DNA of 64,000 nucleotides from Bacteroidota bacterium (GTDB taxonomy: Bacteria > Bacteroidota > Ignavibacteria > Palsa-1295): the NCBI GenBank assembly GCA_021324735.1, contig JAJPIO010000016.1, positions 1 to 64,000 of the forward strand, in the 5' to 3' direction. The notes beneath the pieces were generated by a model that was not told the DNA's origin, ran no database searches, and saw nothing but the letters and a program-made list of their open reading frames with translations. How positions within the stretch are numbered: position 1 is the stretch's first letter; the number at the start of each line of letters is the position of its first letter. The translations under genes were made by a program, and so were the position numbers. Positions 23,190 through 34,023 of the stretch are shown here, in pieces.

Positions 23190-25088
23190 ATGCGTAAACA
23201 ACGAGGGCCATTTCTCACATTAGCGTTGCTCCTGAGTCTTGTAGTGGCTCAGGGTGCTTATGCTACGGGAGAGATCAACCTTGTACGTGCTCCCGAAGAG
23301 ATCCCGCAGGGAGACGACATTACCGTCGTGGTTTCAGCGTCTGCTCGAGAGAATGATATCCAGCGATCGGTAGTAGTGGATTTTCCGGATTCATGGAAAT
23401 TCAAGCGGGCGTGGAAGGTGGAAGCTGGCTCTGATCAAGCGATAAAGTTGCCACGGGCTACCGACATTGCTGGCCTCTTTGTTAAGGAGAAAGACCGAGA
23501 GGCTCTCGCCCTTGCGGATAACTCTGCCGATTTCGATCCGGATGCGGAAGGGATTGCCTACTTTATTGTATTTAGTACAAAGTCACTTCCCGGAGCGAGC
23601 CCGAGCCAGAGTCTGTCGGTGAAAGCTGCGTTGGTCGAACGGACGGATCCGGATGCACCGTCTGAAGTCGATCCCAAGACGAAGCGGCCGCTTCCGCGCA
23701 TGATCGATTGGCGAATGACATTCCCGCCGAAGATCGACTTTACGTTTGCAAATATTACAAGCAAGCGACTAATAGCGACTGTTCGCATGGACCGCGTTCA
23801 AAAGTCCTCACGGGCGTTGGTCGTGCAGGGCATGAAACATGCAGAAGGGGAATTGCATACACGCCCGGATATTTTGCAGAGCTTCTTCCGGGTACCCTTT
23901 AGCATTCAATTTTGGCTGCGAACGACAGGTTACGACCAGAATATTCTTCGATTAAAGTCGGGCGATGCCAGGGAAGTCGTTGTTGGTATTGGGTCTCTCG
24001 GTCAGCCAAAAATTTTTCAACCGGGCTCTCAAGGCCGCTCGATCCTTTCAACGCGTTCTCTTCTTAATGATGGAGCATGGCACAACATTGTCCTCTCTAA
24101 AGATTCTCTTTCGAAGCTTCGTCTGTTTATCGATGCACAACCTGCTGTGGTGACCGATCTTTCTCCTCAAGTGCTGCAGGATATTGGAGGAATTACGATC
24201 GGCGATTCGTCCTCGAACTCAAAGGATTTTTCTATTGACGAGCTTCGCTTCCTGAGAACGGCGTATCGCGATCCTTCGGAATTCGACCGCACGATGACAG
24301 CAGCGATGCGAGATACGGCTCATGCTGCGCTTGCCATATTTCATTTTGAAGACTTTGGGGCCGTAGCTCGCTCGAGTGTCCTTGCAATAGAGAACACGAA
24401 GTTAGGTGAGCGTGCGGAGCCTATTCCAATGTTCTTTGCGCTCGATAGCGAGGCAACGGTCATAGAGACGACATCGCCGGTCCAGTTGGACCCCGTAATG
24501 CTGACCGCCGATCTGACATCCTCCACTCACGTTACTATTACCTGGAAAACGACCAGCGAGATCGGTGTAAAGCAGTACCGACTCGAACGCCGGGTAGGGA
24601 CGTTCGGGCCGTTCGAAAAGGTGTTGCTGCTCGATGCCAAACATGGTATTCGTACGCCGAAACGAGGGCAACCGATCGTTTCACGAGGTTCTTATTCTGT
24701 GTCGGAAGAACTGCCACGATTGAACGGCGATATTGACCTGTATTATCGCGTTGCCGTTCTTGGGTATAGCGATAAAGAACAACCGGTCTACAGCATACCG
24801 GTAAAGCTCGAATATGGCACCGAGCGGGATGTATTCGTCGAACAAAACGATCCGAATCCGTTCAATCCAACGACGACCATCGCGTTCCGGCTTACAAAAC
24901 AAGAGAATATTCGGCTATCAGTCTTCGATATCATAGGACGTGAGGTCGCAGTGCTAGCCAATACTAAAATGGAGGCGGGACGTCATACTTACACGTTAGA
25001 TGCAACAAACTGGCCAGCGGGTATTTACTTCTATAAAGTAAAGACTCCGAACTTCACCGTGACCAGGAAAATGGTGTTGGTTAAATAG
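23190..25088 (+). CDS. T9SS-exported protein with LamG-like domain
   Basis: 632-residue secreted protein. Signal peptide with core LTLALLLSLVVAQGA and cleavage near AYA. Residues about 210-380 form a concanavalin/LamG-like domain (PFSIQFWLRTTGYDQNIL, DGAWHNIVLSKD, LRLFIDAQPAVV, FSIDELRFLRTAYRD), a carbohydrate- or matrix-binding fold. A fibronectin-like segment (VTITWKTTSEIGVKQYRLER) precedes the sorting domain. The C terminus starts VEQNDPNPFNPTTTIAFRL, then LSVFDIIGREVAVLANTKME and AGIYFYKVKTPNF, ending KMVLVK: a textbook type A T9SS signal. It probably sits on the cell surface. The ligand is unknown. Confidence 0.9.
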   Translation: MRKQRGPFLTLALLLSLVVAQGAYATGEINLVRAPEEIPQGDDITVVVSASARENDIQRSVVVDFPDSWKFKRAWKVEAGSDQAIKLPRATDIAGLFVKEKDREALALADNSADFDPDAEGIAYFIVFSTKSLPGASPSQSLSVKAALVERTDPDAPSEVDPKTKRPLPRMIDWRMTFPPKIDFTFANITSKRLIATVRMDRVQKSSRALVVQGMKHAEGELHTRPDILQSFFRVPFSIQFWLRTTGYDQNILRLKSGDAREVVVGIGSLGQPKIFQPGSQGRSILSTRSLLNDGAWHNIVLSKDSLSKLRLFIDAQPAVVTDLSPQVLQDIGGITIGDSSSNSKDFSIDELRFLRTAYRDPSEFDRTMTAAMRDTAHAALAIFHFEDFGAVARSSVLAIENTKLGERAEPIPMFFALDSEATVIETTSPVQLDPVMLTADLTSSTHVTITWKTTSEIGVKQYRLERRVGTFGPFEKVLLLDAKHGIRTPKRGQPIVSRGSYSVSEELPRLNGDIDLYYRVAVLGYSDKEQPVYSIPVKLEYGTERDVFVEQNDPNPFNPTTTIAFRLTKQENIRLSVFDIIGREVAVLANTKMEAGRHTYTLDATNWPAGIYFYKVKTPNFTVTRKMVLVK

Positions 25089-25104
25089 TCCGTATTTTAG
25101 AGTG

Positions 25105-26037
25105 ATGCATTCTACGTCGGGACTTAAGATCGTATTTTTCGGAACGCCGGAATTCGCGGCCTATATTTTGCGCCGTCTTGTGGAACAAGGGGAACAGGTC
25201 GTGGGGGTTGTAACGACGCCGGATAAACCACAGGGGCGGGGCATGAAATTGAAAGGCAGCGCGGTGAAAGAAGCAGCCGAGCAGTATGGGATTCCTGTGC
25301 TGACACCGGCCAAACATAAAGACCCGCAGTTTATTAACGCCTTACGCGGCTTCAATGCTGATGTCTTTGTTGTGGTCGCATACAAGATATTGCCCAAAGA
25401 GGTATTTGAGATACCCAGATTAGGAGCGTTCAATATTCACGCATCACTATTGCCTAAATATCGGGGTGCTGCTCCGATCAATTGGGCGATCATTCGTGGC
25501 GAGCGGGAAACCGGCATTTCGACGTTCTTGCTTCAAGAGAAGGTAGATACCGGCAAAATGTTTCTCGAAAGAGCTATCCCAATCGGCGAGAATGAAACTG
25601 CAGGTGAACTGCACGACCGATTAATGGTGCTCGGAGCTGAACTTGCGCTCGAAACATTGAACGGCCTCGCTGCGGGTACTCTCCATCCTCAAGCTCAGCC
25701 GGAGGCCCTCGCAACCGACGCACCAAAGATCTTTCCTAAAGATTGTATTATTAATTTTGATCGGCCCGCAAAAGACGTTCATAATTTTGTGAGGGGGTTA
25801 TCACCGTACCCCGGAGCGACAACCACCCACGATGGTTTGCGATTAAAGATACTCCGAACACGCGTTGCCAATGGCGAGCAACGGCGCTTGCAGCCGGGCG
25901 AGTTTGACATTCAACGGCCGAGCGAGCGTATCTTCGTAGGGACTCTGGATTCTCCTCTGGAAATTTTAGAGTTACAACGAGAAGGAAAACGGGCAATGTC
26001 AGCATCTGAATTCGTTCGTGGAATTCAGAGGGTATAA
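25105..26037 (+). CDS. fmt: Methionyl-tRNA formyltransferase
   Basis: 310-residue enzyme that formylates initiator Met-tRNA using 10-formyltetrahydrofolate. The N-terminal formyltransferase domain shows IVFFGTPEFAAYILRRL, TTPDKPQGRGMKLKGSAVK, and the catalytic block NIHASLLPKYRGAAPINWAI with Asn, His and the SLLP loop. GETGISTF-like RETGISTFLLQEKVDTG follows, then the C-terminal tRNA-binding domain (GLSPYPGATTTHDGLRLKIL). Length is normal. The frame opens with a GTG at 25102 directly followed by ATG at 25105; the ATG is taken. The partner gene def is not in the window. Confidence 0.97.
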   Translation: MHSTSGLKIVFFGTPEFAAYILRRLVEQGEQVVGVVTTPDKPQGRGMKLKGSAVKEAAEQYGIPVLTPAKHKDPQFINALRGFNADVFVVVAYKILPKEVFEIPRLGAFNIHASLLPKYRGAAPINWAIIRGERETGISTFLLQEKVDTGKMFLERAIPIGENETAGELHDRLMVLGAELALETLNGLAAGTLHPQAQPEALATDAPKIFPKDCIINFDRPAKDVHNFVRGLSPYPGATTTHDGLRLKILRTRVANGEQRRLQPGEFDIQRPSERIFVGTLDSPLEILELQREGKRAMSASEFVRGIQRV

Positions 26038-26082
26038 AGAGCTTAAGGGCTTCTCATTATTTATCATTCAAATTTATCTTCT

Positions 26083-26883
26083 ATGCTCCCACTTCGCGAT
26101 TATCCATTTGCCGCGCGACCGATGATCGTAGCACATCGAGGCGATACATCACTCGGAGCCATTGAAAATAGCGTTGAGGCTATTGCTGCAGCCCTTGTTT
26201 CAGGTGCTGATATGGTGGAGGTAGATGTGCAGTGGTCAGCCGACGAGGAGTTTGTCTGCTATCATAATGAGTCGCATCCGAAGTTTGCCGAACCGGTTCA
26301 TCGCACGTTGTTTCGCGATCTAAAATCAGAACGTGTTGCCTCGCTTGTGGAAGTCCTCGATGTGGGAAAAGGGAAGACCTATTTCAATCTTGAAGTGAAA
26401 GAGTATTCGGCGCGCGATCCCAAGCGTTTTATGCACCGCCTGGAACAGGTCGTCACAGAGTTAGGCGTTGCCGATGACGTTATTATTTCTTCCTTTCGTC
26501 CGGATTATATCCGCGAAGCAGGATGGATGCTGCCGACGTGCATCATTCACCCCGATGAGGAAATGCGTCAGCTTTTTACATTCCGGGCGTATGATGAGCC
26601 TATCGTGCTTAATAAACCGCTTACAAGTTACCTGCCTTCCGAAATGATGCAGATCGCACGATCGACAGGATATGCCTGCCAACTCACAGAGCTAACTCCC
26701 GATAGCCTCGCTGATATTCAACGACATAATATTCTGCTGGGGGTCTATACGATCAAAAGCGAGTTAGAATTCGACCAGGCGATCGCACGAGGTGCTCGTA
26801 TTCTGGTTTGCGATCGACCAAACGAATTCGCTGCTTTGCGTAACGCTCGTTTTCCGCAGTTGGAAACGATGCCCCGGACATAA
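26083..26883 (+). CDS. Glycerophosphodiester phosphodiesterase family protein
   Basis: 266-residue enzyme predicted to hydrolyse glycerophosphodiesters to glycerol-3-phosphate and an alcohol. The metal and catalytic residues are in place: IVAHRGDTSLGAIENSVEA (His-Arg, Glu), MVEVDVQWSADEE (Glu-x-Asp) and VCYHNESHP (catalytic His). The later NLEVKEYS and IISSFRPDYIREA fit the TIM barrel. No signal peptide is visible, so the form is cytoplasmic. The start at 26083 precedes a typical N terminus. It is followed after three bases by the YyaL-like gene, implying co-transcription. Confidence 0.92.
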   Translation: MLPLRDYPFAARPMIVAHRGDTSLGAIENSVEAIAAALVSGADMVEVDVQWSADEEFVCYHNESHPKFAEPVHRTLFRDLKSERVASLVEVLDVGKGKTYFNLEVKEYSARDPKRFMHRLEQVVTELGVADDVIISSFRPDYIREAGWMLPTCIIHPDEEMRQLFTFRAYDEPIVLNKPLTSYLPSEMMQIARSTGYACQLTELTPDSLADIQRHNILLGVYTIKSELEFDQAIARGARILVCDRPNEFAALRNARFPQLETMPRT

Positions 26884-26886
26884 CGA

Positions 26887-28956
26887 ATGATCGATCAGCA
26901 CAAAAATCGGCTTGCTCACGAGAAGTCGCCATACCTCTTACAGCATGCCCATAATCCTGTCGATTGGTATCCATGGGGCAAGGAAGCCTTTAGTAAAGCG
27001 CGACGTGAGAATAAGCCCATCTTCCTTTCGATAGGCTACAGCACCTGCCATTGGTGCCATGTTATGGAGCGAGAAAGTTTTGAGAAGGAAGAGGTCGCTA
27101 AAATTCTCAACGCTTATTACGTATCAATCAAGGTAGATCGTGAGGAGCGACCCGATGTAGACGCCGTCTATATGACCGCACTTCAGGCAATGACAGGGTC
27201 TGGCGGGTGGCCAATGTCTCTTTTTCTTACACCCGATCTCCAGCCCTTTTTTGCCGGGACCTATTTCCCACCAATTCCGGCGCACGGGCGCCCGAGTTTT
27301 ACGCAGTTGTTGGAGCGAGTTCGTGAACTCTGGAATGATAACCGTGATGCACTGATAGAATCGGGAGAGCATATCGTTGAAGCTCTAAAAGCATCGGATA
27401 AATCGACTGCTGAGCCAAATTCTCTTTCTGATGCAACCCTTCGCGATTCGATCGAAAAATGTTATCGGTACTTCGAACAAGCGTTTGACCGTGAAGAAGG
27501 CGGCTTTGGTCCAGCGCCCAAATTTCCACGACCTGTTCAATTCGATTTTCTTTTTCAATACTATGCGGCATTCCCCCTGCCCGACACCAAGCCAATCATG
27601 CCGCTTCGGACGCTCGAAAAAATGGCGGCCGGCGGCATTCACGATCATTTAGGCGGTGGCTTCCATCGATATTCGGTCGATCGATACTGGCGCGTCTCCC
27701 ACTTTGAGAAAATGCTTTACGACCAAGCGCAATTGGTACACTCCTACCTTGATGCCTGGCAACTGACCCATAATAAAGAATTTGCAAATACCGTAGAGAA
27801 TATTTGCGAGTATGTTCGAAGGGACCTGATGCACGACGAAGGTGCATTCTTTTGTGCAGAAGATGCCGATTCGGATGGGGAGGAAGGGAAGTTTTACGTC
27901 TGGACTTACCAGGAAATAGAAGACTTGCTTGGTGAGAATGCTCCCGTATTTTCCCGCTATTATGGGATCACAAAAGAAGGCAATTTCGAATATGGCAAGA
28001 ATGTACTGCATATAAGCAGCACTATGGCCGAGACTGCCGATGAATTTCATATTTCTATCGAACAGCTTCCTGATATTCTGGCTGAAGGACGAAGTCGCCT
28101 GCTGCATGCGAGAAATATCCGCGTAAGGCCTTCACTGGATGATAAGGTACTTACTTCCTGGAACGGCCTTATGATCGGCGCAATGGCGCGTGCTGCAGAC
28201 TTGTTACGGAAGCCTCAGTATCTCGATGATGCATGGAATGCCGGCGAGTTTATTTGGAAACGATTACGCCCCGAAGGTCGCCTGCTTCATCGCTGGCGAG
28301 ATGGTGAAGCCCGCTTCGATGCCTCGCTGGATGATTATGCGTTCCTGATCCAGGGCTATCTTGATCTCTATGAAGCGTCTTTTGAAGCGCAATGGCTTCG
28401 GCGCGCGATCGAGTTGCAGGCTGAACAGGACAGCGTCCTTTATGATACAGAGTACGGGGGATATTTCGATGCCCGGGAAGCCTCGGACCTTATTCTTCGC
28501 TCGAAGAACGAATATGACGGAGCGGAGCCAAGCGGGAATTCCGTCTCGGTCCGCAATCTTTATCGGTTAGCGGTTTTTGCGGAAGAAGAAGGCTTTCGCA
28601 AAAAAGTGGATGAAGTGCTTGCCTATTTTCTGCGTAGAATTCGGAATCATCCATTTGCCATGCCGGCGATGATGGCCGCGGCCTTATGCAAGCTCAAAGG
28701 TATGGCCCAAGCCGTCTTTGCAGGTGGGGATATTCGAGAATTAAAGCACATAGTAAACGCCACCTATCAGCCCTGGCTTGCTAAGCTTCATTCACGCTCC
28801 GCAGTAGGAGAATTTGCGAGATCACTTCACACCGAAGATAGCCTGCCAACCGTTTTTATATGTCGTAATTTCGTTTGCGAATTGCCTATTAACGACCCAG
28901 CAGAGTTAAAGCGTGTTTTAACTCAAGGCACGAACGGAGCTCGTTCTACTCTGTAG
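26887..28956 (+). CDS. YyaL-like thioredoxin-domain protein (DUF255)
   Basis: 689-residue protein of the YyaL/SSP411 (SPATA20-like) family. The N-terminal thioredoxin-fold domain (about 1-165) is marked by [20 protein letters not shown], the redox-like [15 protein letters not shown] and [19 protein letters not shown]. The remainder is an (alpha/alpha)6 barrel like N-acylglucosamine 2-epimerases ([45 protein letters not shown]). The function is unresolved in the family; a thiol redox or sugar-modifying role is only suggested. Its 3' end overlaps the convergent glycosyltransferase by 34 bases. Confidence 0.94.
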   Translation: MIDQHKNRLAHEKSPYLLQHAHNPVDWYPWGKEAFSKARRENKPIFLSIGYSTCHWCHVMERESFEKEEVAKILNAYYVSIKVDREERPDVDAVYMTALQAMTGSGGWPMSLFLTPDLQPFFAGTYFPPIPAHGRPSFTQLLERVRELWNDNRDALIESGEHIVEALKASDKSTAEPNSLSDATLRDSIEKCYRYFEQAFDREEGGFGPAPKFPRPVQFDFLFQYYAAFPLPDTKPIMPLRTLEKMAAGGIHDHLGGGFHRYSVDRYWRVSHFEKMLYDQAQLVHSYLDAWQLTHNKEFANTVENICEYVRRDLMHDEGAFFCAEDADSDGEEGKFYVWTYQEIEDLLGENAPVFSRYYGITKEGNFEYGKNVLHISSTMAETADEFHISIEQLPDILAEGRSRLLHARNIRVRPSLDDKVLTSWNGLMIGAMARAADLLRKPQYLDDAWNAGEFIWKRLRPEGRLLHRWRDGEARFDASLDDYAFLIQGYLDLYEASFEAQWLRRAIELQAEQDSVLYDTEYGGYFDAREASDLILRSKNEYDGAEPSGNSVSVRNLYRLAVFAEEEGFRKKVDEVLAYFLRRIRNHPFAMPAMMAAALCKLKGMAQAVFAGGDIRELKHIVNATYQPWLAKLHSRSAVGEFARSLHTEDSLPTVFICRNFVCELPINDPAELKRVLTQGTNGARSTL

Positions 28957-30590
28957 AGACGTAAAGTATCTAATCCCTGATCTATCATCATGGTCAAGTT
29001 GGCAGTATAGGTACGGCCATCATCATAGAAAAAGCCGAGGGCAGAATCCTGCACCTCGCCGATGGAGTCGAGTATGTGTGGAATGAGCGCACGCCCTGGC
29101 TCGAAAGGTGAGCTAACCCGGCTGGACCGGAGGGCGACAAAGTCGATATGATTCGAGTGGAGTTTGTTCACGAGCGCCTCGGCATTTGGCGGGGGAGCGA
29201 ACATATCGAGAGTAAGCACCTGCCTGGAAGTGTCTTGCAAGGCTCTCGCTAACCCCGCAACATCGAACAAGATACGGCTTTTCTCTGAGTGCGATGTTGT
29301 TGCGCTTTTAAGCAATTGATGAACGGCCTGCGATTGATCGTTCGCGACCGCTTCCCCAAACGTAGAAGGCGGCATAGCCCCCTGGGCACCGATAATGGTT
29401 GCTACCACCAGCATACCCGCTGCAACCCATTCTCCATACCATTTACCATCGAACACGTCGCTCCAGAGCTGAAGGATAATGGCAATAGCGATAATGAGTA
29501 GAGGCACAATATGAAAGAGATAATAGGGCCTGCTACCTTCGAATAGAAGCCACGTGAACGTACAGAGAATAGCCGCCGAAAGAAAAAATCTCTGCTGATC
29601 GGAAATAATAATTCGAAGATGCCTGCCATTGCGGCTGAATTGCCATTGCTTGATCTTATACGCAATAACAGCAAGAAGCGCCACAGTAATCAGGAGTAAT
29701 AGTCCTGGTGCATCGGCACGGAAGAGACTATGCCGCTCGATCAGGTTCGATAATTGAACGTTACGGGAGAATGGTCGCATGATCGGGATCTGTCCGATCA
29801 CAAAGCTGTAACTTCCCATATTGCCACCGCGACCAAAAAGAGAATATTCGCCGGCACCTAAGTAGTAGGCAATGGAGAGGAGCAAGGCACCGAGGAATGC
29901 TCCCACTACCCACCCAAATAGTTGACGTGATTCCTTCCATGCTTTGACGCGCCATAAGAATACGCACGACGCCGCTAACCCTAAGAACAGTAGATGACGT
30001 GAAAAGCAGATGGCAAGGACTCCCATAAGACCAATCGCAATAGCTCGGGCAATAGTAGGTTTTTCGGTCTTCGAAAGATAAAAACAAAGCCAGATGAGGG
30101 AGAGACCGGTAAGAAGGTCATAGCGTGCAGAGTGTGACGCCCAGATAAACCCCTGACATAAAACGACGGCCGCAACTGAAAGAGAACTTAATAACGGTGA
30201 TACTTTAATTTTTCGAAGGATTAGATAGAGGCTGAGAATTAGCAGAAATGCAAGTATGGCTGTTACCGTGCGCCCGATCGCTACGTAATCGTGATCTGGA
30301 AAAAACGCTGCACCCGAAGCACCATAGATCAGTGCATCGATCCACATGCTTCCTGCCAACACTCCATCGGTCCGTTGTGGGGCGCCAAAGGACTCAGGAT
30401 AAGCCATGACTCCGTGTTGCACCTGATTACCAAACTCGCGCATGAGCCAGGTTTCGTCACCTCCCCAGCGGATGGAATCGTAGACCGGAACGGTGTAAAG
30501 GGTACGAAGCTGCAGTACAAAGACGATCGCTGTCGAAGCAAGGATGCAATAGGCAAGCAGAACTCGCGGCGTAAGGGCTCGTTGGAACAT
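28923..30590 (-). CDS. GT-C type membrane glycosyltransferase (GT39-like)
   Basis: 555-residue polytopic membrane protein resembling the ArnT/PMT (GT39/GT83) glycosyltransferases, which take sugars from polyprenyl-phosphate donors outside the inner membrane. After the first membrane helix comes a loop with [12 protein letters not shown], where the acidic pair matches the catalytic position of the family. About eleven further hydrophobic helices follow, then a soluble C-terminal domain of ~130 residues. The start is taken at the ATG 30590 ([15 protein letters not shown]); a TTG at 30644 would add a less natural polar extension. It is divergent from an acyltransferase gene, so both may modify an envelope glycan. 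The acceptor is unknown. Confidence 0.75.
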   Translation of the reverse strand: MFQRALTPRVLLAYCILASTAIVFVLQLRTLYTVPVYDSIRWGGDETWLMREFGNQVQHGVMAYPESFGAPQRTDGVLAGSMWIDALIYGASGAAFFPDHDYVAIGRTVTAILAFLLILSLYLILRKIKVSPLLSSLSVAAVVLCQGFIWASHSARYDLLTGLSLIWLCFYLSKTEKPTIARAIAIGLMGVLAICFSRHLLFLGLAASCVFLWRVKAWKESRQLFGWVVGAFLGALLLSIAYYLGAGEYSLFGRGGNMGSYSFVIGQIPIMRPFSRNVQLSNLIERHSLFRADAPGLLLLITVALLAVIAYKIKQWQFSRNGRHLRIIISDQQRFFLSAAILCTFTWLLFEGSRPYYLFHIVPLLIIAIAIILQLWSDVFDGKWYGEWVAAGMLVVATIIGAQGAMPPSTFGEAVANDQSQAVHQLLKSATTSHSEKSRILFDVAGLARALQDTSRQVLTLDMFAPPPNAEALVNKLHSNHIDFVALRSSRVSSPFEPGRALIPHILDSIGEVQDSALGFFYDDGRTYTANLTMMIDQGLDTLRLYRVERAPFVP

Positions 30591-30714
30591 TCTCAGGAAA
30601 CAACATTCCTCTAATTCGGAAAAGTTGGAGTGTGAGAACAGCAAAGGTCATAAATGACGCTTATTGGGCCGATTTGGAACCGAACGCTTATGCCGGAGCC
30701 TTACTCCGACTCTG

Positions 30715-31878
30715 ATGCCATACGAGCCTCCGGATCACCAGAAGTATCTTTCCACGAAGTATTTTCCTTCGCTGGATGGTCTGCGCGCACTTAGTATTCT
30801 GGCTGTTATTTGGTATCACGTCCCGGAATTACGGCCGATCTGGCGGACCGGCTTTCTCGGTGTCCATCTTTTCTTTGTCATCAGTGGATACCTTATTACG
30901 ACCCTTCTTTTACGTGAGAAATCGACGACCGGAGGCGTTTCGCTCAAGAATTTTTACATCCGGCGCACGCTAAGGATCTTCCCGGCCTACTACCTTACGT
31001 TGGCATTATTCCTTATAGCGTGCCTGGTCACGCCGGAGCTACGTGGAGAACCTCTGGCAATATATCTCCATAATCTGCCATCCTTTTTAACATATACCTC
31101 GAATTGGTTTGTCTACCCGGGTGGGTGGGGCCCAGGTTTACCGCAGGCTCGTGTTGTTTTTGTCGCTGCGTGGTCACTTGCAACGGAAGAACAATTTTAT
31201 CTCTTCTGGCCCTGGGTGATCGCACTCACAAAAAAGTGGTACACGCCAGTACTGATAATGCTTACGCTCATTTTTGCTAATGAGATCGTAAAGATCAAGA
31301 CACAATACTCCTTCTTTCTTACGGGCTATCCACTGCCCATCCTCATTATCAATAGCGTTTCGACGGCCATATGCCTGGGGGCGATTGGTGCTATCGTGCT
31401 TCACAGAAAGCAAACGTTTGATATTGCGTGGCGAATCTTCGGGCGGAAGTGGAGCGCTCCGGTATTTATGGGTATCATGCTCCTGGTGTGCACTATTCCC
31501 AATGATGCCATTCTGCATGTGTTTCGAATGTTCTACATCTGCGTCGCCATGATGTTCGCCGTGATAGCATGCTCGATCCGCGGCGATCATCTGCTCGTGA
31601 AGGTGCTGACAAACCGCATTGTAAAATATATCGGGACGATCAGCTACGGAATGTATTTATTCCACCCGTTTGGAATAAACGTTGTCGATAAAGTTTTTCC
31701 CTTCTCGAAAGAATGGCCGATCGTACAATTTGCTCTTGTCTCCGCCAGTACAATGCTCTTTGCAAGCCTTAGTTACTGGACATACGAACGCTTTTTCCTT
31801 AAGCTGAAGGAGAAATTTGCAGCTCGACCAAAACCACTCGACGTGACTCCTGTTTTAGCTGTAGGTGAAACCGTTTAG
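30715..31878 (+). CDS. Acyltransferase 3 family membrane protein (OafA-like)
   Basis: 387-residue polytopic membrane protein of the acyltransferase 3 family (OafA/YrhL), which O-acetylates or O-acylates surface polysaccharides and other envelope sugars. Signature residues appear near the N terminus in FPSLDGLRALSILAVIWYHV (Arg, catalytic His), then GFLGVHLFFVISGYLITTLL and IRRTLRIFPAYYL. About ten helices follow. The frame could begin at a TTG at 30664, but the ATG at 30715 gives MPYEPPDHQKYL and a normal N terminus. It overlaps the convergent Asp-box gene by four bases. Confidence 0.9.
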   Translation: MPYEPPDHQKYLSTKYFPSLDGLRALSILAVIWYHVPELRPIWRTGFLGVHLFFVISGYLITTLLLREKSTTGGVSLKNFYIRRTLRIFPAYYLTLALFLIACLVTPELRGEPLAIYLHNLPSFLTYTSNWFVYPGGWGPGLPQARVVFVAAWSLATEEQFYLFWPWVIALTKKWYTPVLIMLTLIFANEIVKIKTQYSFFLTGYPLPILIINSVSTAICLGAIGAIVLHRKQTFDIAWRIFGRKWSAPVFMGIMLLVCTIPNDAILHVFRMFYICVAMMFAVIACSIRGDHLLVKVLTNRIVKYIGTISYGMYLFHPFGINVVDKVFPFSKEWPIVQFALVSASTMLFASLSYWTYERFFLKLKEKFAARPKPLDVTPVLAVGETV

Positions 31879-33665
31879 TGAAGGACGACCAAATTCCTTA
31901 CGAACGATTGCCTCTGTAGCGACACGACCACACGGTAAACTCCGGCAGATAATTGGTTGGTTGGGATCGGAAGAGTTTCCGGTATTCCCGGATCAATCGG
32001 CATCGTTCGACACAAGACCCGAACTCCATTCGTATTGTACACGGAAAGGGCTACGGTAGTCGCGGTATTGGAGGAAGCTGTTAACGATGAGCGATCGAAT
32101 GATGGGTTAGGAGTTATATCACCAATGTTTGCTTCGAAAGCATTGATCTGCTGTACTGGATCAACAGCAGCAACCGGCGCAGAAACATAAGCGAAGATAT
32201 CTCCATCGGTATGACCCGGACGATTTTCAGTCCATGCTGCTGCAAAAGTGCCGTTATAGGCGTCGGCTCCAATGTAATCGCCTATGAAATCCCAGCCATT
32301 TACAGTATCAACTAATGGATCGAATAGCCGGCTACTTAATGGAAGGAGAGTCGAAGGAGATGAAAAATCGCAGGTAACGGCTCGAGTGAAGAGGTTTAAC
32401 GTTGGGTCTTCCTCCGAGCTATACAACACGACATACGGATGCTTAAGGATCGGATCGAATGTGATCCACGGATCGAAATGGTCGTTACCCAATAGAGAGG
32501 GATTGCCGATCATCTTCGGGTTTGTCCAATGGATTCCTTTATCGGTTGATTCGGCAAGTCGCTGAATGGCAGCGTCGGCCATATCATCATACGAGCCAAA
32601 AGCCATATATATATGGTTCGACAACGGGTCGACATCGAACGCCGCATACGGGAAAGCTCTAAAACCATTCGGCCCTTTTAAGCCGCGTTGAAAAGGCTGC
32701 CGGGGGTAATCCATTACGTCGGCGATAGGTACATCATGGAACGTCTCGCCTCCATCTTCTGAAATAGAAAGGCCATGCCCTGTAGTGCTATCGGGTTCTT
32801 TACTCGAAGAGATAAATACCGTCCCACCTTGTCCAATGCGGAGGAGGGCAAAGTAACCGTAGCGGGTCGTATATTGGACCGGAGTCGACCAGGTTGCTCC
32901 TTTATCATCGCTATGAGCAATAAGGTGAATAGCGGAGCCGTTGGTATCGCCTAAATATTTTGTCCAGGCAATGTAAAGCCGGCCATAATGAGGACTTGTC
33001 TCCGCGTTTCGATCGATCGCGATCGTTTCTTTATCCTCAAACGCTGTATCGTTTTGTTCTTTGCCCAGTACGGGATTACCCAATGTCCAGTGTACACCGT
33101 CCGTGCTATGGGCGACCATAAGGTCGGACCAACCAAAATCATTAGCGATAAGGAAAGAATAGTAGAATGTACCTTTATCATCGCTCACGATCATCGGATC
33201 GCCATACGCTTGGTAAGCATTCACCATGACAAGAGGCAGTCGAAAGGTCGTCCACGATGAACCGGCATTGGTGCTGATATACGCAGGCATAGAGGCCTGA
33301 GCCATATTGTCATCATTCGCACCTGCAACGATAACGTTAGGATTCGAGCGGCTGACCGCAATAGAAGGCTCGTCCTCATCAACCTTAAGCCGGCTTATAT
33401 CGGCACGCGATATGGTGTCCTGATTTAAGGGCTCTGAAAGGGCCGAATTCCGCAGTTGGTCGCTATATTTTTGAGCGATCCGCCGGTCGATCATTCGTGC
33501 AAAAACATCACACTCTCGATAGAGCTTTTTTCCGTCCGCATATTTAGCAAGTTCGGCATTGAGATATTGCTCGAATGTAGAGTGGCTATTTGCTACCGAC
33601 TGCGATCTGGCAGCGAATGCAAATAGCAGAAGCGGCACTGTAAGCCCGAATAGCAGCCGTGACAT
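31875..33665 (-). CDS. T9SS-exported Asp-box (sialidase-like) protein
   Basis: 596-residue secreted protein. Signal peptide MSRLLFGLTVPLLLFAFAA with cleavage near RSQS. The body is a beta-propeller with five Asp-box motifs (S-x-D/N-x-G-x-x-W/F): STNAGSSW, STDGVHW, SDDKGATW, SEDGGETF and STDKGIHW, as in BNR/sialidase-like folds. The sialidase arginine triad cannot be assigned, so catalysis is not claimed. The C-terminal ~85 residues (ITPNPSFDRSSLTASS, LSVYNTNGVRVLC, LSAGVYRVVVSLQ, NLVVLH) are a type A T9SS sorting domain. The ATG at 33665 fits the signal peptide. The target substrate is unknown. Confidence 0.88.
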   Translation of the reverse strand: MSRLLFGLTVPLLLFAFAARSQSVANSHSTFEQYLNAELAKYADGKKLYRECDVFARMIDRRIAQKYSDQLRNSALSEPLNQDTISRADISRLKVDEDEPSIAVSRSNPNVIVAGANDDNMAQASMPAYISTNAGSSWTTFRLPLVMVNAYQAYGDPMIVSDDKGTFYYSFLIANDFGWSDLMVAHSTDGVHWTLGNPVLGKEQNDTAFEDKETIAIDRNAETSPHYGRLYIAWTKYLGDTNGSAIHLIAHSDDKGATWSTPVQYTTRYGYFALLRIGQGGTVFISSSKEPDSTTGHGLSISEDGGETFHDVPIADVMDYPRQPFQRGLKGPNGFRAFPYAAFDVDPLSNHIYMAFGSYDDMADAAIQRLAESTDKGIHWTNPKMIGNPSLLGNDHFDPWITFDPILKHPYVVLYSSEEDPTLNLFTRAVTCDFSSPSTLLPLSSRLFDPLVDTVNGWDFIGDYIGADAYNGTFAAAWTENRPGHTDGDIFAYVSAPVAAVDPVQQINAFEANIGDITPNPSFDRSSLTASSNTATTVALSVYNTNGVRVLCRTMPIDPGIPETLPIPTNQLSAGVYRVVVSLQRQSFVRNLVVLH

Positions 33666-33762
33666 ATTCGAATGGTTATACTAGCAAGACCAACCAACGC
33701 ACGAAAGGTTACATGAATTGCCCTTATGAAGATAGGGAAATCCTGCAAGGCAAAGCGAATTT

Positions 33763-34023
33763 ATGGCCGGATTGTTCTCGATGAAGAGGGCGTTGATTTT
33801 TTCGATGATCGTAATGCGTGTGAGAAAGGCTATTGCTGAGGCGGCCATGTTTATTTTTCTCGTAACCGTAACGCCAGTGTACGCAATATCCGAGATAGAA
33901 TCCCGGCCAATTCGCCGGACCGTGCAGACAGAAATGTTCTCGATGAGAATGCGACGTCGTGCGCTTACTCGTCGTTACGGTACGTTTGAATCGTTTGGTA
34001 CTATTTATCAGCTTGCTGCCTAA
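33763..34023 (+). CDS. Possible small exported protein upstream of Nramp
   Basis: 86-residue ORF, unrecognised. It could start at 33763 or at the ATG 33814. The latter gives MRVRKAIAEAAMFIFLVTV and a signal-like cleavage after PVYA, leaving a basic mature part of about 40 residues (MRMRRRALTRRYG). The stop overlaps the next start in TAATG, consistent with translational coupling, which supports it as a gene. There is no clear Shine-Dalgarno, and the composition is unusual. It may be a leader-type ORF for the Nramp operon or a spurious frame. Confidence 0.4.
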   Translation: MAGLFSMKRALIFSMIVMRVRKAIAEAAMFIFLVTVTPVYAISEIESRPIRRTVQTEMFSMRMRRRALTRRYGTFESFGTIYQLAA

